64,000 nt of DNA from Clostridia bacterium. Lineage in GTDB: Bacteria; Bacillota; Clostridia; Christensenellales; DTU072. The translations under genes and the position numbers were made by a program. Positions 25,281-37,033 of the stretch are shown here, piece by piece; position 1 is the first letter of the stretch; each line of letters begins with the position of its first letter. The notes beneath the pieces were generated by a model. That model did no database searches, was not told where the DNA came from, and worked only from the letters and a program-made list of their open reading frames with translations. The stretch is from assembly GCA_017403145.1 (NCBI GenBank), contig JAFQOO010000005.1, forward strand, positions 171,141-235,140, written 5' to 3'.

Positions 25281-27565
25281 ATTTTCCCTCCGGACAGTTT
25301 AAGAATTTCAGATTGAGCAAGGTCTTTCTTTTCCATACTGAATCTTACGATATCATTGTCAAAATATATAATATTTAGCTCTTGTAGTACGTAATATCCA
25401 AGTATAAACTCTATGAATGAATAATTATATCCGGATAACGCACATTTATAATACATATCTATTATACCCTCTCTATCTCTATCGCCATAATTGTTTCTAA
25501 TAACATTATAGGTTTTAATTAGAGAATTTCTATCGGGTAACTTGTCGCTAATAACTATATCTAGTTCGTTTTCTATGCCCTTTACAGAGGCGCTATATTC
25601 CATTTTAAGCGCGTTTATGTAACTCGTAGGCGGATTATCGTAAACTTCGATTTCAGCGAAATAATCAAAGTTTAAAGTGCCGTGAGGGGCTAGTAATATA
25701 GTATTAAATGGATTTTTAGTAGAAAGCTTATGTAATGCCCTAACGTAGTTAGGATATTGTTCTATAAGCTTCATATAGGTATTCTTAGACCAAGTGATAA
25801 TTAGTTTACCAAACATATCGTTAGAATGACCTCTAACGTGTTTTGTGGTGTTTTCCTGTCCTTTATAGGCATATCTTTCTGCAACTGCAAGAAGAATTTC
25901 TCTATCGTTTGGTATTATTTCGTTAATAACCATATCTTTAAAGGTGCATCTAACGCTATCACGCCCCATAAAGGTTTCTTTATCGGGATTATAGTATATA
26001 GTTTTAGACATTGGTGCCCTTAAAGTTTCCAAATTTTCAAGCTCGTTGAAAGCAACTATTTCGGTTACTTGGGAAATCTTACATTTAATATGATTGAGCT
26101 TCTTTATCCTTTCAAAAGGCAAAGCGCCTACTATAGAAGAAAAAATAGGTTTAGGATTACCCATTCCAAAAGGTTCCAAACGTTTTAGCTGATTAACGAA
26201 TTGCAAATTTATTTCACTCAATTCTAAATTTGCATCACTATGGTAATCAAGAGTAAACAATTCTTCACTATAATTCTCTATTATATAGGAATTTGCTTTA
26301 TCAATAAACGACTCCATTTTATCAGGTTCTACACTCAAGCCGGCAGCCATTTGGTGCCCGCCAAATTGAATTATAAACTCACTGGCACCATTCAATACTT
26401 CGTGGATATTTATACCGTTTATCGAGCGACACGAACCCTTGTAAACGTCGTCTTTTTTTGAGAAAAGAATGGTAGGACGATGAAATTCTTCAGCAATTTT
26501 GGCTGCAGCAATTCCAATTACTCCACCTTCCCAATCATCATTATGTAAAACTATAATTCTTCTATTGATTAAATCGTAATCAAGAAGCAACTTTTTAGCA
26601 TCGGAAATTGTTTCAAGGCACAATTCTTGGCGTCTTTTGTTCTCGTTTTCCAATTCGGTAGAGAGTTTATCGCACTCGTAACGATTGTTGCTAATGAGTA
26701 GCTTCAAAGACTTTTCTGCATTAGAAAGTCTACCGGACGCATTCAATCTAGGAGCAATTTTAAAAGCAATATCACCACTAGTAACAGGTGCATTATATTT
26801 ATGTCCCGAAATATTTAGAAGTGATTTTATACCAACCCTAACGTTTGGTCCTGATAGCCTTTTTAAACCTTCAATTGCTATAATACGATTATCTTTAACA
26901 AGTGGCACTAAGTCTGCTATTGTAGAAATTGCACAAATATCAAGGTATTTTTCAGCATAATTGTCGCCATATAGCGCCCTAATAAGCATATAAGCAACGC
27001 CACAACCGCAAAGCTCGGGTGCGTTTTCTTGAATTTTAGGGTTCACTACTATGCAGTCAGGTAAAATCTCTCTAGGTTCGTGATGGTCGGTAACAATAAT
27101 GTCAATGCCCGATTTTTTAGCAATTTCTACCTCATCAACGGAACCAATACCACAGTCAACGGTGATAATTAAGGTTGGATTACTATTTTCAATAGCGCGT
27201 TTAAGTGAGTTTTCACTAAGCCCGTAACCATCTTCTATTCTTGTAGGAATAAAAACTGATACGTTGCCCCCGTGCTCCTCTAGAGCCATTTTTAGCATTG
27301 CGCTAGCCCCTATTCCGTCGCAATCATAGTCGCCGAATATAAGAATTCTACCGATAGATATATGCTCGTTAATCTTACTTACAGCTTGCTCTATACCTTC
27401 TAGTACGTTTGGTTTAGAAAGCCTGTTTAAGCTAGGTTCCAAAAACTCTACAAGTTTTTCTTCCGTGTCAAAACCGCGCTTAACTAACAACTCGGTTAAA
27501 ACCACGTTAAGCCCGGTTTTTTTGGATAAATCAAATATTGAGTTTTTGCTGTTATTATTGAGCAT
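25277..27565 (-). CDS. recJ: Single-stranded-DNA-specific exonuclease RecJ
   Basis: A 762-residue protein with the DHH-family motifs IFGDYDCDGIGASAML, LIITVDCGIG, VTDHHEP, and the DHHA1-type segment QFGGHQMAAGLSVE, followed by an OB-fold region and a long C-terminal extension (about residues 560-762). RecJ degrades single-stranded DNA from the 5' end in recombination and repair. In Clostridia recJ often lies between secDF and relA, as here. The C-terminal region probably gives the Firmicutes-specific domain. Confidence 0.95.
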   Translation of the reverse strand: MLNNNSKNSIFDLSKKTGLNVVLTELLVKRGFDTEEKLVEFLEPSLNRLSKPNVLEGIEQAVSKINEHISIGRILIFGDYDCDGIGASAMLKMALEEHGGNVSVFIPTRIEDGYGLSENSLKRAIENSNPTLIITVDCGIGSVDEVEIAKKSGIDIIVTDHHEPREILPDCIVVNPKIQENAPELCGCGVAYMLIRALYGDNYAEKYLDICAISTIADLVPLVKDNRIIAIEGLKRLSGPNVRVGIKSLLNISGHKYNAPVTSGDIAFKIAPRLNASGRLSNAEKSLKLLISNNRYECDKLSTELENENKRRQELCLETISDAKKLLLDYDLINRRIIVLHNDDWEGGVIGIAAAKIAEEFHRPTILFSKKDDVYKGSCRSINGINIHEVLNGASEFIIQFGGHQMAAGLSVEPDKMESFIDKANSYIIENYSEELFTLDYHSDANLELSEINLQFVNQLKRLEPFGMGNPKPIFSSIVGALPFERIKKLNHIKCKISQVTEIVAFNELENLETLRAPMSKTIYYNPDKETFMGRDSVRCTFKDMVINEIIPNDREILLAVAERYAYKGQENTTKHVRGHSNDMFGKLIITWSKNTYMKLIEQYPNYVRALHKLSTKNPFNTILLAPHGTLNFDYFAEIEVYDNPPTSYINALKMEYSASVKGIENELDIVISDKLPDRNSLIKTYNVIRNNYGDRDREGIIDMYYKCALSGYNYSFIEFILGYYVLQELNIIYFDNDIVRFSMEKKDLAQSEILKLSGGKI

Positions 27566-27585
27566 ATATCTCCTAAATAGCTATC

Positions 27586-27612
27586 AAAAAAAGCCCGCAA
27601 GCGAGCCTTTCT
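27586..27612 (-). terminator. Intrinsic terminator after secF
   Basis: On the minus strand GCTCG and CGGGC pair around CTTG, followed by seven T residues. It lies between secF and recJ and would reduce read-through from secDF. Confidence 0.7.
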
Positions 27613-27622
27613 TGATTTGGTT

Positions 27623-28666
27623 TTATCTTCTTCTGTTTTTTGCTTGCTTTCTAGCTTTCTTGCTCTTGCCAAGTTTAGCATTCATAAGTAGACCCCAAAT
27701 GCTAGGTGCAACGAACAATGAGCTATATAGACCGGACATAATACCAAAGATAATTGGTAATGCGAAATCTGTCAAGGACTTGATACCCCAGCAAGCTAGG
27801 ATGGTTATAGTGATTAACGTAGTGAATGATGAGAGGAAGGTTCTAACGAAGCACTCGGAAACCGATTGGTCAACGAGATTTTCAACGTTTAATCTTCCGT
27901 CTTTAGCTTCTTTCTTATGTTCTCTTACGCGGTCGAAGATAACAATGGTATTGTTGATAGAATATGCAACAACGGTTATAAGACCAGCAATTAGAGAGCT
28001 GTTTATTTGAATTCTAAAGGTAATAACGAGCGCAAGCATAACAATGATATCGGTAAATGATGCGCAAAGAGCTGCTATACCACTAAAGAAGTCGAAACGG
28101 ATAGCAATATAGATAAGCATCAATACCATAGCAATACCAACGGAAAGCAATGCTTTATTGATTAGTTGGTCGCTAGCGGTAGCGTTAATCATTTCTGCAC
28201 TAGCAATAACAGATGATGCGTTAGAATACTTTGCCTTAAGAGCTGTTTCTACTTGTTCAATAATGGTGTTATTGATAGAAATCATTTCTTCGGTTTTTGA
28301 AGATTCGTTATAATCAACGCCGTTGATAGAGTTGGGATAGCGAACTACGATTGCGTTATCACCGCTGTTTTGGTCGGTAGATATTTTTGCACCGTTATTC
28401 TCAACTATTTCTTTGATAGTATTATAAACGTCGTTTCTATTAGCGCCTTGGATATCAGCACCATCCATTTGAACGGTTAGAACTGTACCACCTTTAAAAT
28501 CGATACCAATGTTTGCAAAACCGTCGTACTTATTACCTTCGGTGCTATAAACGGTACCGCATACTAAAGCGATAAAGATAATAGCTATAGGAAGGATAAA
28601 CCAGTAATATGCATTGCGGAAAATCTTAATATTATTTAATTTAGGAAGTTTAATATTGTTTTTCAT
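27623..28666 (-). CDS. secF: Protein translocase subunit SecF
   Basis: A 347-residue protein with an N-terminal membrane helix, the SecF motif GIDFKGGTVL, a periplasm-like domain, and five C-terminal membrane segments with IAIRFDFFSGIAAL, VVAYSINNTIVIFDRVRE and DQSVSECFVRTFLSSFTTL. SecF works with SecD and YajC to pull exported proteins outward using proton motive force. It lies one base after secD. Confidence 0.96.
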   Translation of the reverse strand: MKNNIKLPKLNNIKIFRNAYYWFILPIAIIFIALVCGTVYSTEGNKYDGFANIGIDFKGGTVLTVQMDGADIQGANRNDVYNTIKEIVENNGAKISTDQNSGDNAIVVRYPNSINGVDYNESSKTEEMISINNTIIEQVETALKAKYSNASSVIASAEMINATASDQLINKALLSVGIAMVLMLIYIAIRFDFFSGIAALCASFTDIIVMLALVITFRIQINSSLIAGLITVVAYSINNTIVIFDRVREHKKEAKDGRLNVENLVDQSVSECFVRTFLSSFTTLITITILACWGIKSLTDFALPIIFGIMSGLYSSLFVAPSIWGLLMNAKLGKSKKARKQAKNRRR

Positions 28667-28667
28667 A

Positions 28668-29969
28668 TTATTTTACCTCCTTCTCAATATCAACACCCTT
28701 ACGACGTAAGCCGTATAGAGCATCGCTTTCTTCGTTAAATGCTAAAGCAATATTGATAAGCAATCTAGTAACTACAAGAGCGGTAAACATAGAAATAACG
28801 ATACCTATCAATAGAGTAATACCAAAGCTCTTAATGGTGGTAGCACCAAATATAATCATAACGATAGAACCTAAAATAGTAGTAATATTACCATCTAAAA
28901 TAGCGGAAAGAGCTTTCTTAAAACCAATTTGAACCGAAGTTCTAATAGATTTACCACCATTCAATCTTTCGTCCTTTATTCTTTCAAAAATAATAACGTT
29001 TGCGTCAACCGCCATACCTATTGAAAGAATAATACCTGCTATTGAAGGGAGTGTAAGTTGAACCCAAGGAACTATAGCAAGAGCGTACATCATAATTACA
29101 GTATAAATTACAAGTGCACCGGCTGCAACAAGGCCCATTGCTCTATAGATAAGAACCATAAGAAGAATGATTATTCCAAGACCGATAGCACCGGCAATCA
29201 AACTGCTTGCAAGAGCATTTTGACCTAAGGTTGCGGAAATGGTTGAGTTTTCTTCGGGGGTAAGAGCTACCGCAAAGGTACCTGCTTGAAGCTTGATAGC
29301 CAAATCGCTTGCTTGTTGTTGGGTGTAGTTACCGGTGATAACCGCTTCACCTTCGTTTATCGCTGCGTTAACGGTAGGAGCCATAATTTCTTCACCATTG
29401 ATATAAATTGCCAATTTCTTACCAACGTTAGCACTGGTAGCACTAGCAAAAGCGGTGGTTCCTTCGTCGTTAAACTTTAGGCTGATTGCATATGAACCAT
29501 TGTAAGGAATGGGTTGAGCATCTTGTAGGTGCTTACCACCTTCGATTAGAACGGTACCGCTTTCATCACGGAATTCTAGTTCTGCGGGCTCGCCTATCAA
29601 AGCCATAAGACTAGCAGTATCATCAACCGAGGGGATTTCTACACGAATCTTATCATTACCTTGACGGGTAACGGTTGCTTCGGTATAACCTTTGGAGAAT
29701 AATAGTGCTTCAAGGTTAGCGATGGTTCCGTCAACTGCGGAATCTCTTTGGTCAGAATCAATGTCTTCAAGGTCCATTGCGTATACTACGTACATACCGC
29801 CTTCTAGGTCGAGGCCAAGCTTGATGCTCTTTGATACCCAGTAAAAGTCGTAATTAGACTTACCGATAGCAAAAGAATCTTGACCGTTAAGCGGGAAAAT
29901 CAAAAGGCCGAGACCGATAACAAGAACGGCTACAACGACCAATATGATGATAGATTTGATTTTACTCAC
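28668..29969 (-). CDS. secD: Protein translocase subunit SecD
   Basis: A 433-residue protein with one N-terminal membrane helix, the SecD motif KLGLDLEGGMYVVY, a soluble middle region and a C-terminal five-helix bundle with LPSIAGIILSIGMAVDANVIIFERIKDE. It partners SecF. The tail RKGVDIEKEVK is cytoplasmic. Gene order SCIFF maturase, secD, secF, recJ is common in Clostridia. Confidence 0.96.
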   Translation of the reverse strand: MSKIKSIIILVVVAVLVIGLGLLIFPLNGQDSFAIGKSNYDFYWVSKSIKLGLDLEGGMYVVYAMDLEDIDSDQRDSAVDGTIANLEALLFSKGYTEATVTRQGNDKIRVEIPSVDDTASLMALIGEPAELEFRDESGTVLIEGGKHLQDAQPIPYNGSYAISLKFNDEGTTAFASATSANVGKKLAIYINGEEIMAPTVNAAINEGEAVITGNYTQQQASDLAIKLQAGTFAVALTPEENSTISATLGQNALASSLIAGAIGLGIIILLMVLIYRAMGLVAAGALVIYTVIMMYALAIVPWVQLTLPSIAGIILSIGMAVDANVIIFERIKDERLNGGKSIRTSVQIGFKKALSAILDGNITTILGSIVMIIFGATTIKSFGITLLIGIVISMFTALVVTRLLINIALAFNEESDALYGLRRKGVDIEKEVK

Positions 29970-30071
29970 GAGTTATGCCTCCTAGCATTAGTCCTAACAA
30001 TTATAAATCTTTTACAAATTAAAGTCAATAATATTTATTATATATTATTATAATTTAAATAAGATAAAAAT

Positions 30072-30100
30072 AAAAAAAGACGGTTTGAACCGTCCTTTTT
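30072..30100 (-). terminator. Terminator after the SCIFF maturase gene
   Basis: GACGGTT and AACCGTC form a stem with a two-base core loop, flanked by T-runs in both directions. It separates the SCIFF pair from secD. Confidence 0.8.
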
Positions 30101-30109
30101 ATCAAATTA

Positions 30110-31465
30110 TTATTTTTGCTTTTCGATATATGCTATTGCTAAACTATTTTCCAGACGTTTTCTAGTTAGGATACAGCCCTGCTCGAATTGCCCTTCTAGC
30201 TTACCGGTAAAGTTTTTAGCGTTAGCGGCACATCCACCACCGCAGTAATATTTTGCAGGACAATCGGTACAATGCTCTTTAGCAAGAACGGTATTTTTAG
30301 AAAATCTTTCCCTTATGTTTTCGTTGACTATACCATCGTAAACCGAGCCGATAAGGTACTCTTTTTCACCAACGAATTGGTGGCAAGGATATATTTCACC
30401 AATAGGAGAAACAGCAACGTATTCGGTACCTGCGCCACAACCGGTCAAACGCTTATTAACACAAGGGCCGTGGTCCAAATCTATCATATAATGGAAGAAA
30501 TTGAACCATTTTTCCCCTTTTCTGCGTTCAATATAGCTTTCAGCCAGTTTATCATACTCTTCACAAATTTTGGGCAAATGCTCGTCTTTAATAACCAAAT
30601 GATGGCTATTAGGTAGCACTACGGGTTCAATAGAAATTTGGTCGAAGCCTTGGTCGTTCAAATACAAAATATCTTCGCTAAAATCAAGGTTTTTAGCAGT
30701 AAAAGTACCTCTAACGTAGTATCTCTTATCCCCTCTTACCTTGCGGAACTTTATTGCATTTTTTAACACAACGTCGAAATTGGGGTTTCCTGTGGGTGAT
30801 TTTCTTACTCCATCGTGAACACATCTTCTTCCGTCAATGGAAAGAACAACGTTGTCCATTTCTTCGTTAAGCCACTTGATATTATCGTCGTTAAGAAGTA
30901 GACAGTTAGTAGTCATAGTAAAACTAAATCTTTTACCACGTTTTTCAGCTTCTACTTTTGCATAATCAACAATCCCTTTTACAACGTCAAGATTGAGTAA
31001 AGGTTCTCCGCCAAAGAAATCAACTTCTAGATTCTTTTTTATACCACAATTTGCAAGCAACAAGTCGATTGCCTTTTTACCGACTTCTAGGCTCATATAG
31101 TCCCTTTCGGTGTTATAGGTACCTTCGTTAGCAAAACAATATTCGCAACGCATATTACAATCGTGGCAAATATGCAAACACATTGCTTTTAGATATTTGT
31201 AGCTTTTGTTAAAAGTAAGATATTGAGGCTTAGCATCCAAAACACCCTCTTTTTCAAGTTCCAAAATTTCGTCTAAAATCTCAGCCTTGCTTTCATTGGA
31301 AATAGCATTATAGTCCTCCATTTCCAACGAGGTCATTTCTTTAGCGTATTTATTCTTGGCACACAAAAAAGCGACATAGTCTACGTTAAGTAAACTGCCG
31401 CTTTCAATGTCCCACAAAAAATATAACGGTTTTCCGTTATGCTTATAAGTGAAAGTATGAACCAT
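30110..31465 (-). CDS. scfB: Radical SAM thioether maturase of the SCIFF peptide
   Basis: A 451-residue radical SAM enzyme with the [4Fe-4S] motif CHDCNMRCEYCF (CX3CX2C), an N-terminal peptide-binding region of about 90 residues and a C-terminal SPASM domain with several Cys clusters (GPCVNKRLTGCGAG, YPCHQFVGE, HCTDCPAKYYCGGGCAANAKNF). This arrangement and the neighbouring six-Cys peptide identify it as the SCIFF maturase, which forms Cys-to-Thr thioether links. It lies 14 bases after the peptide gene. The pair is widespread in Clostridia, but its biological role is not established. Confidence 0.95.
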   Translation of the reverse strand: MVHTFTYKHNGKPLYFLWDIESGSLLNVDYVAFLCAKNKYAKEMTSLEMEDYNAISNESKAEILDEILELEKEGVLDAKPQYLTFNKSYKYLKAMCLHICHDCNMRCEYCFANEGTYNTERDYMSLEVGKKAIDLLLANCGIKKNLEVDFFGGEPLLNLDVVKGIVDYAKVEAEKRGKRFSFTMTTNCLLLNDDNIKWLNEEMDNVVLSIDGRRCVHDGVRKSPTGNPNFDVVLKNAIKFRKVRGDKRYYVRGTFTAKNLDFSEDILYLNDQGFDQISIEPVVLPNSHHLVIKDEHLPKICEEYDKLAESYIERRKGEKWFNFFHYMIDLDHGPCVNKRLTGCGAGTEYVAVSPIGEIYPCHQFVGEKEYLIGSVYDGIVNENIRERFSKNTVLAKEHCTDCPAKYYCGGGCAANAKNFTGKLEGQFEQGCILTRKRLENSLAIAYIEKQK

Positions 31466-31479
31466 TTTTTAAGAAAAAA

Positions 31480-31650
31480 CTAGTCTTCGTTTTTAATGGT
31501 CTTATTGATTTTTTCTTCCTTAGCGCAAGCTTGGTTACCTACGGTGCAAGAAGTTTTGCAAGCGGATTGACAACTAGCTTGGCATTCGCCACAACCGATT
31601 TCGTGATTTTTAGTGAGAGATTTCTTGGTAACAATTTCGATATGCTTCAT
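31480..31650 (-). CDS. scfA: SCIFF (six-cysteines-in-forty-five) ribosomal peptide precursor
   Basis: A 56-residue peptide starting at 31650, preceded by TTGGAGG. It contains six Cys (positions 20, 23, 27, 31, 35 and 42) in the strongly conserved core GCGECQASCQSACKTSCTVG. The leader (MKHIEIVTKKSLTK) is typical. It carries a charged C-terminal extension of about 14 residues (AKEEKINKTIKNED) past the last Cys, longer than the usual ending. The maturase gene follows directly. Confidence 0.96.
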   Translation of the reverse strand: MKHIEIVTKKSLTKNHEIGCGECQASCQSACKTSCTVGNQACAKEEKINKTIKNED

Positions 31651-31754
31651 AAAAAGCCTCCAAAAATATTTTTATATGAATATTATATATATAAGTTTTA
31701 AAAATTGCAAGTCATATCTTTAAATATGTAACATAAATTCTTAAAGGAGGCTAT

Positions 31755-32165
31755 ATGAAAATAGATAAAACAAAATTTAAAGGTATAAAGCTTGATAAAA
31801 CAACGTTAACCGACACTCTAAAAACCACCTTATTTGCACTAATTTTTACGCTAATATGCGTACTAATTCTTGGAATAATTATAAAATTTGTAAATATTCC
31901 AGCCAATATCCTGATGCCGATAAATCAAGTTATTAAAGTAATAGCATTGCTGATTGCAAGTATATTTGGAATAAAAAATAAGCACAATGGAGCTTTAAAA
32001 GGCGGTATTAGCGGTTTGGTTTACACTTTAATATCGGTATTCATTTTCTTAATATTAGGATATTCTTTAAAAGAGAGTTTTAGTTTTATAGACGTATTAC
32101 TTGGTACAATAATCGGTGCTATATCGGGTATTATAGCAGTAAATACAGGTAAAAAAAGTTATTAA
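31755..32165 (+). CDS. TIGR04086-like four-helix membrane protein
   Basis: A 136-residue protein with four hydrophobic segments (about residues 25-50, 58-75, 83-104 and 112-132) and Gly-rich ends such as GALKGGISGLVYTL and GTIIGAISGIIAVN. It resembles the small Firmicutes membrane family TIGR04086, often found between yajC and the SCIFF gene. Function is unknown. A perfect AAAGGAGG lies four bases before the ATG. It runs opposite to all neighbouring genes. Confidence 0.75.
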   Translation: MKIDKTKFKGIKLDKTTLTDTLKTTLFALIFTLICVLILGIIIKFVNIPANILMPINQVIKVIALLIASIFGIKNKHNGALKGGISGLVYTLISVFIFLILGYSLKESFSFIDVLLGTIIGAISGIIAVNTGKKSY

Positions 32166-32194
32166 AAAAAGTTCACCATTTGGTGAACTTTTTA
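32166..32194 (+). terminator. Bidirectional terminator between TIGR04086-like gene and yajC
   Basis: AAAAGTTCACC and GGTGAACTTTT form an 11-bp stem with an ATTT loop, with A/T runs on both sides. Confidence 0.85.
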
Positions 32195-32218
32195 CTTAAT
32201 AAAACGAAATTTTATAGA

Positions 32219-32521
32219 TTATAGTTTGGAACGAACTGCGTTTTTAACGATTACAACGTTAACGGGATTTTCTTCGGTACCAACGTTTACAGTATAGCGG
32301 TCGGTATCAGTATTTATTTCGGTAATAGTTCCAACAAAACCGCCGATGGTCATAATCTTATCGCCAACGGTGATACTATTCATCATATCTTGCATTTTTT
32401 TCTTTTGCTTTCTTTGGGGGATTACGGTCATAACAATCATAATAACGAAGAAAACACCAAGAATAGCTATCATTACCCAACTATTACCACCATTACCTGC
32501 ATCTGCTAATAAATTAAACAT
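32219..32521 (-). CDS. yajC: Preprotein translocase subunit YajC
   Basis: A 100-residue protein with one membrane helix (about residues 15-36) followed by the YajC hallmark PQRKQKKKMQDMMNSITVGDKIMTIGGFVGTI. It associates with SecDF. It starts at 32521 and is followed by the shared terminator. Upstream, tgt and queA complete the common order queA-tgt-yajC. Confidence 0.95.
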   Translation of the reverse strand: MFNLLADAGNGGNSWVMIAILGVFFVIMIVMTVIPQRKQKKKMQDMMNSITVGDKIMTIGGFVGTITEINTDTDRYTVNVGTEENPVNVVIVKNAVRSKL

Positions 32522-32623
32522 AATTACTCCTTGTTTTGCAATTTTCTTTGAGTATCATAACATACTAAAAGGTTTTTTGCAACATAATTTTTTTATAAAT
32601 TTGTTAAATTAGTATTAAAGCCA

Positions 32624-34768
<2,145 letters not shown>

Positions 34769-34776
<8 letters not shown>

Positions 34777-35872
34777 TATTATCCCCACTATTATCGTTTT
34801 GCCAATTTAATAAAGTACGTTCCTCAACGTTTTTGTAAGGTATTTTTAGATGCTCGTAAGCACCTTTTAGACATATACGTCCTCTAGGAGTTCTAGCGAT
34901 AAATCCTAACTGCATTAGGAAAGGTTCATAGACGTCTTCTATGGTCGTTGGTTCTTCGCCTGTCGCTGCACCAAGAGTGTCTAATCCCACGGGCCCTCCG
35001 TTGAATTTGTCAATCATAGTATGCAAAATCGTGCGGTCAACGTTATTAAGACCAAGTTTATCAACCTCTAATCTTATTAAAGCTCTATCCGCTATATCAA
35101 CGGTAATCGTAGGACTTTTTTCGTATTGTGCAAAGTCCCTTACTCTCTTTAATAATCTGTTGGCAATACGAGGAGTTCCTCTAGAACGAGAAGCGATTTC
35201 AATGCAAGCATTGTCTTCTATGCTTACGTTTAGTATTTTAGCCGAACGTCTAACTATTAAAGCAAGTTGCTCGGGGGTATATAACTCTAACCTACATATT
35301 ATGCCAAACCTATCGCGAAGCGGTGCGCTAATATTACCTGCTTTAGTCGTAGCACCTATCAAAGTAAAAGGTTCAATATTTAGTTTTATTGACCTAGCGG
35401 AAGGTCCTTGACCAAGTGTAAAATCTACGACAAAGTCCTCCATCGCGGGATAAAGTAGTTCTTCGGTGGTACGATTAAGGCGATGTATTTCATCGACGAA
35501 AAACACGGCGTTTCCGTGCAAATTGGTCAAATTAGCGACCAATTCCGCGTTCTTCTCAAAAGCTGGTCCAGAAGTTGCCTTTATTTCAACGCCCATTTCG
35601 TTAGCAATAATCTTAGAAAGGGTTGTTTTACCAAGTCCGGGAGGACCATATAAAAGAACGTGGTCGAGCGCCTCCCCTCTTTGCTTAGCACTTTCGATAA
35701 ATACTTTTAGGTTTTCTTTTATCTTATCTTGACCAACGTACTCGTCTAATGTGGTTGGACGTAAAATGTTTTCGTTAACGTCGCTAGGCAACTCGTCGGG
35801 GGTAGTTAAATGCTCGTTCACAGCATAAGATGAATAATCTTGTGGATTATATGTGCCAAAAGAATCTTCCAT
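34769..35872 (-). CDS. ruvB: Holliday junction branch migration ATPase RuvB
   Basis: A 367-residue AAA+ ATPase with Walker [16 protein letters not shown], Walker [10 protein letters not shown], sensor [20 protein letters not shown] and a C-terminal winged helix with [20 protein letters not shown]. It drives branch migration with RuvA. It shares one base with ruvA. The N-terminal 20 residues and the C-terminal NDNSGDNNG tail are extra compared with many homologues. Confidence 0.97.
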
Positions 35873-36471
35873 TATTTATCCATCCTCCTCAATGCTTTTA
35901 AAATTAGTTCTTCTAACGTATCACATTCATTTCTAACAGCCGAAACCATAGAAACAGCTTCCGCTTGGGTGCAACCAAGGGATTTAAGCGCGGTAATCGC
36001 CTCTTGTGAAAGGTTATCCATTCCTGTAACGTTAACGGTAACCTCACCTGTAAAGTAATCGGTTTCTTGGGTTGCAAGTTTTTCGCGCAACTCAAGAACA
36101 ACTCTTTCAGCGGTTTTTTTACCAACACCCTTGATTTTTGCAATGGTTTTTATATCACCTGTTACAATAGCAACAGCAAGAGCTTCCGGTTTCATTCCGG
36201 AAAGAATACCTATAGCAGCTTTAGGTCCAATACCACTAATGGTTATAAGCTTTAGGAACATAGCCTTTTCTTCGCGAGTAGCAAAACCATAAAGGCTCAT
36301 TTCATCTTCTCTAACGTACAAATAGGTAAAAAGTTTACAAGCCTTGCCTTGCGTGGGCAATTTTACTATAGTGTTTGCCGAACAAGCTATTTCGTAGCCT
36401 ATTCCACTAACGTCTATAGTTGCCAAATTGTTTTCTACGTTAACGATTTGTCCGGAAATATACGAATACAT
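35872..36471 (-). CDS. ruvA: Holliday junction DNA helicase subunit RuvA
   Basis: A 199-residue protein with an N-terminal OB fold ([12 protein letters not shown]), two helix-hairpin-helix motifs ([35 protein letters not shown]) and a C-terminal domain that binds RuvB ([18 protein letters not shown]). It clamps Holliday junctions. It overlaps ruvB and ruvC by one base each. Confidence 0.97.
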   Translation of the reverse strand: MYSYISGQIVNVENNLATIDVSGIGYEIACSANTIVKLPTQGKACKLFTYLYVREDEMSLYGFATREEKAMFLKLITISGIGPKAAIGILSGMKPEALAVAIVTGDIKTIAKIKGVGKKTAERVVLELREKLATQETDYFTGEVTVNVTGMDNLSQEAITALKSLGCTQAEAVSMVSAVRNECDTLEELILKALRRMDK

Positions 36472-36965
36472 TATTTTACTCCAAAGTTTCCAAGTTTAGG
36501 ATTAGTTTGTGCGTGGGTTATTGCAACAGCAAGAGCGTCGGCGGCATCGTCTGGCTTGGGGATTTTTGTTAAACCTAAAAGCATTTTTACCATTTCTTGA
36601 ATTTGATGTTTTTCCGCCCTACCATAACCGGTTGTAGCTTGCTTTATTTGCATAGGCGTATACTCGAATAAAGGTACAGCTTTACTTTCTGCAACGTATA
36701 ACACCACCCCACGTGCTTCTGCAACCATAATAGCAGTTTTAGCATTGTTTTGGAAAAACAATTCTTCAACAGCCACAGCATCGGGTTTATAGTGGGTAAT
36801 AAGTCCGTCGATTTGGTCGCCGATATACTTTAAGCGCATAGGAAAACGAGAAAGCTTAGGTGTCTCTATTGCACCGTAAGCAATAGCTTTATGATGAATA
36901 CCATCCGTTTCTATAACACCAAAACCTAATATCCCATACCCGGGGTCAATGCCTAATATAACCAT
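36471..36965 (-). CDS. ruvC: Crossover junction endodeoxyribonuclease RuvC
   Basis: A 164-residue RNase H-fold resolvase with catalytic motifs LGIDPGYGILGFGV (Asp), AVEELFFQNN (Glu) and KPDDAADALAVAITH (Asp pair). It cuts Holliday junctions. It begins the ruvCAB-queA-tgt-yajC series on the minus strand. Length is normal. Confidence 0.97.
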   Translation of the reverse strand: MVILGIDPGYGILGFGVIETDGIHHKAIAYGAIETPKLSRFPMRLKYIGDQIDGLITHYKPDAVAVEELFFQNNAKTAIMVAEARGVVLYVAESKAVPLFEYTPMQIKQATTGYGRAEKHQIQEMVKMLLGLTKIPKPDDAADALAVAITHAQTNPKLGNFGVK

Positions 36966-37002
36966 ATGTAATAATTTTACTTTATAAAGTAATTTAAGTC
37001 AA

Positions 37003-37025
37003 TAAAAAAAGCCGACTACCGGCTT
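37003..37025 (-). terminator. Terminator after the TM1266-ABC importer operon
   Basis: On the minus strand AAGCCG and CGGCTT pair around a 5-base loop, followed by seven T residues. It lies just past the ATPase gene. Confidence 0.8.
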
Positions 37026-37033
37026 ATTTCATT

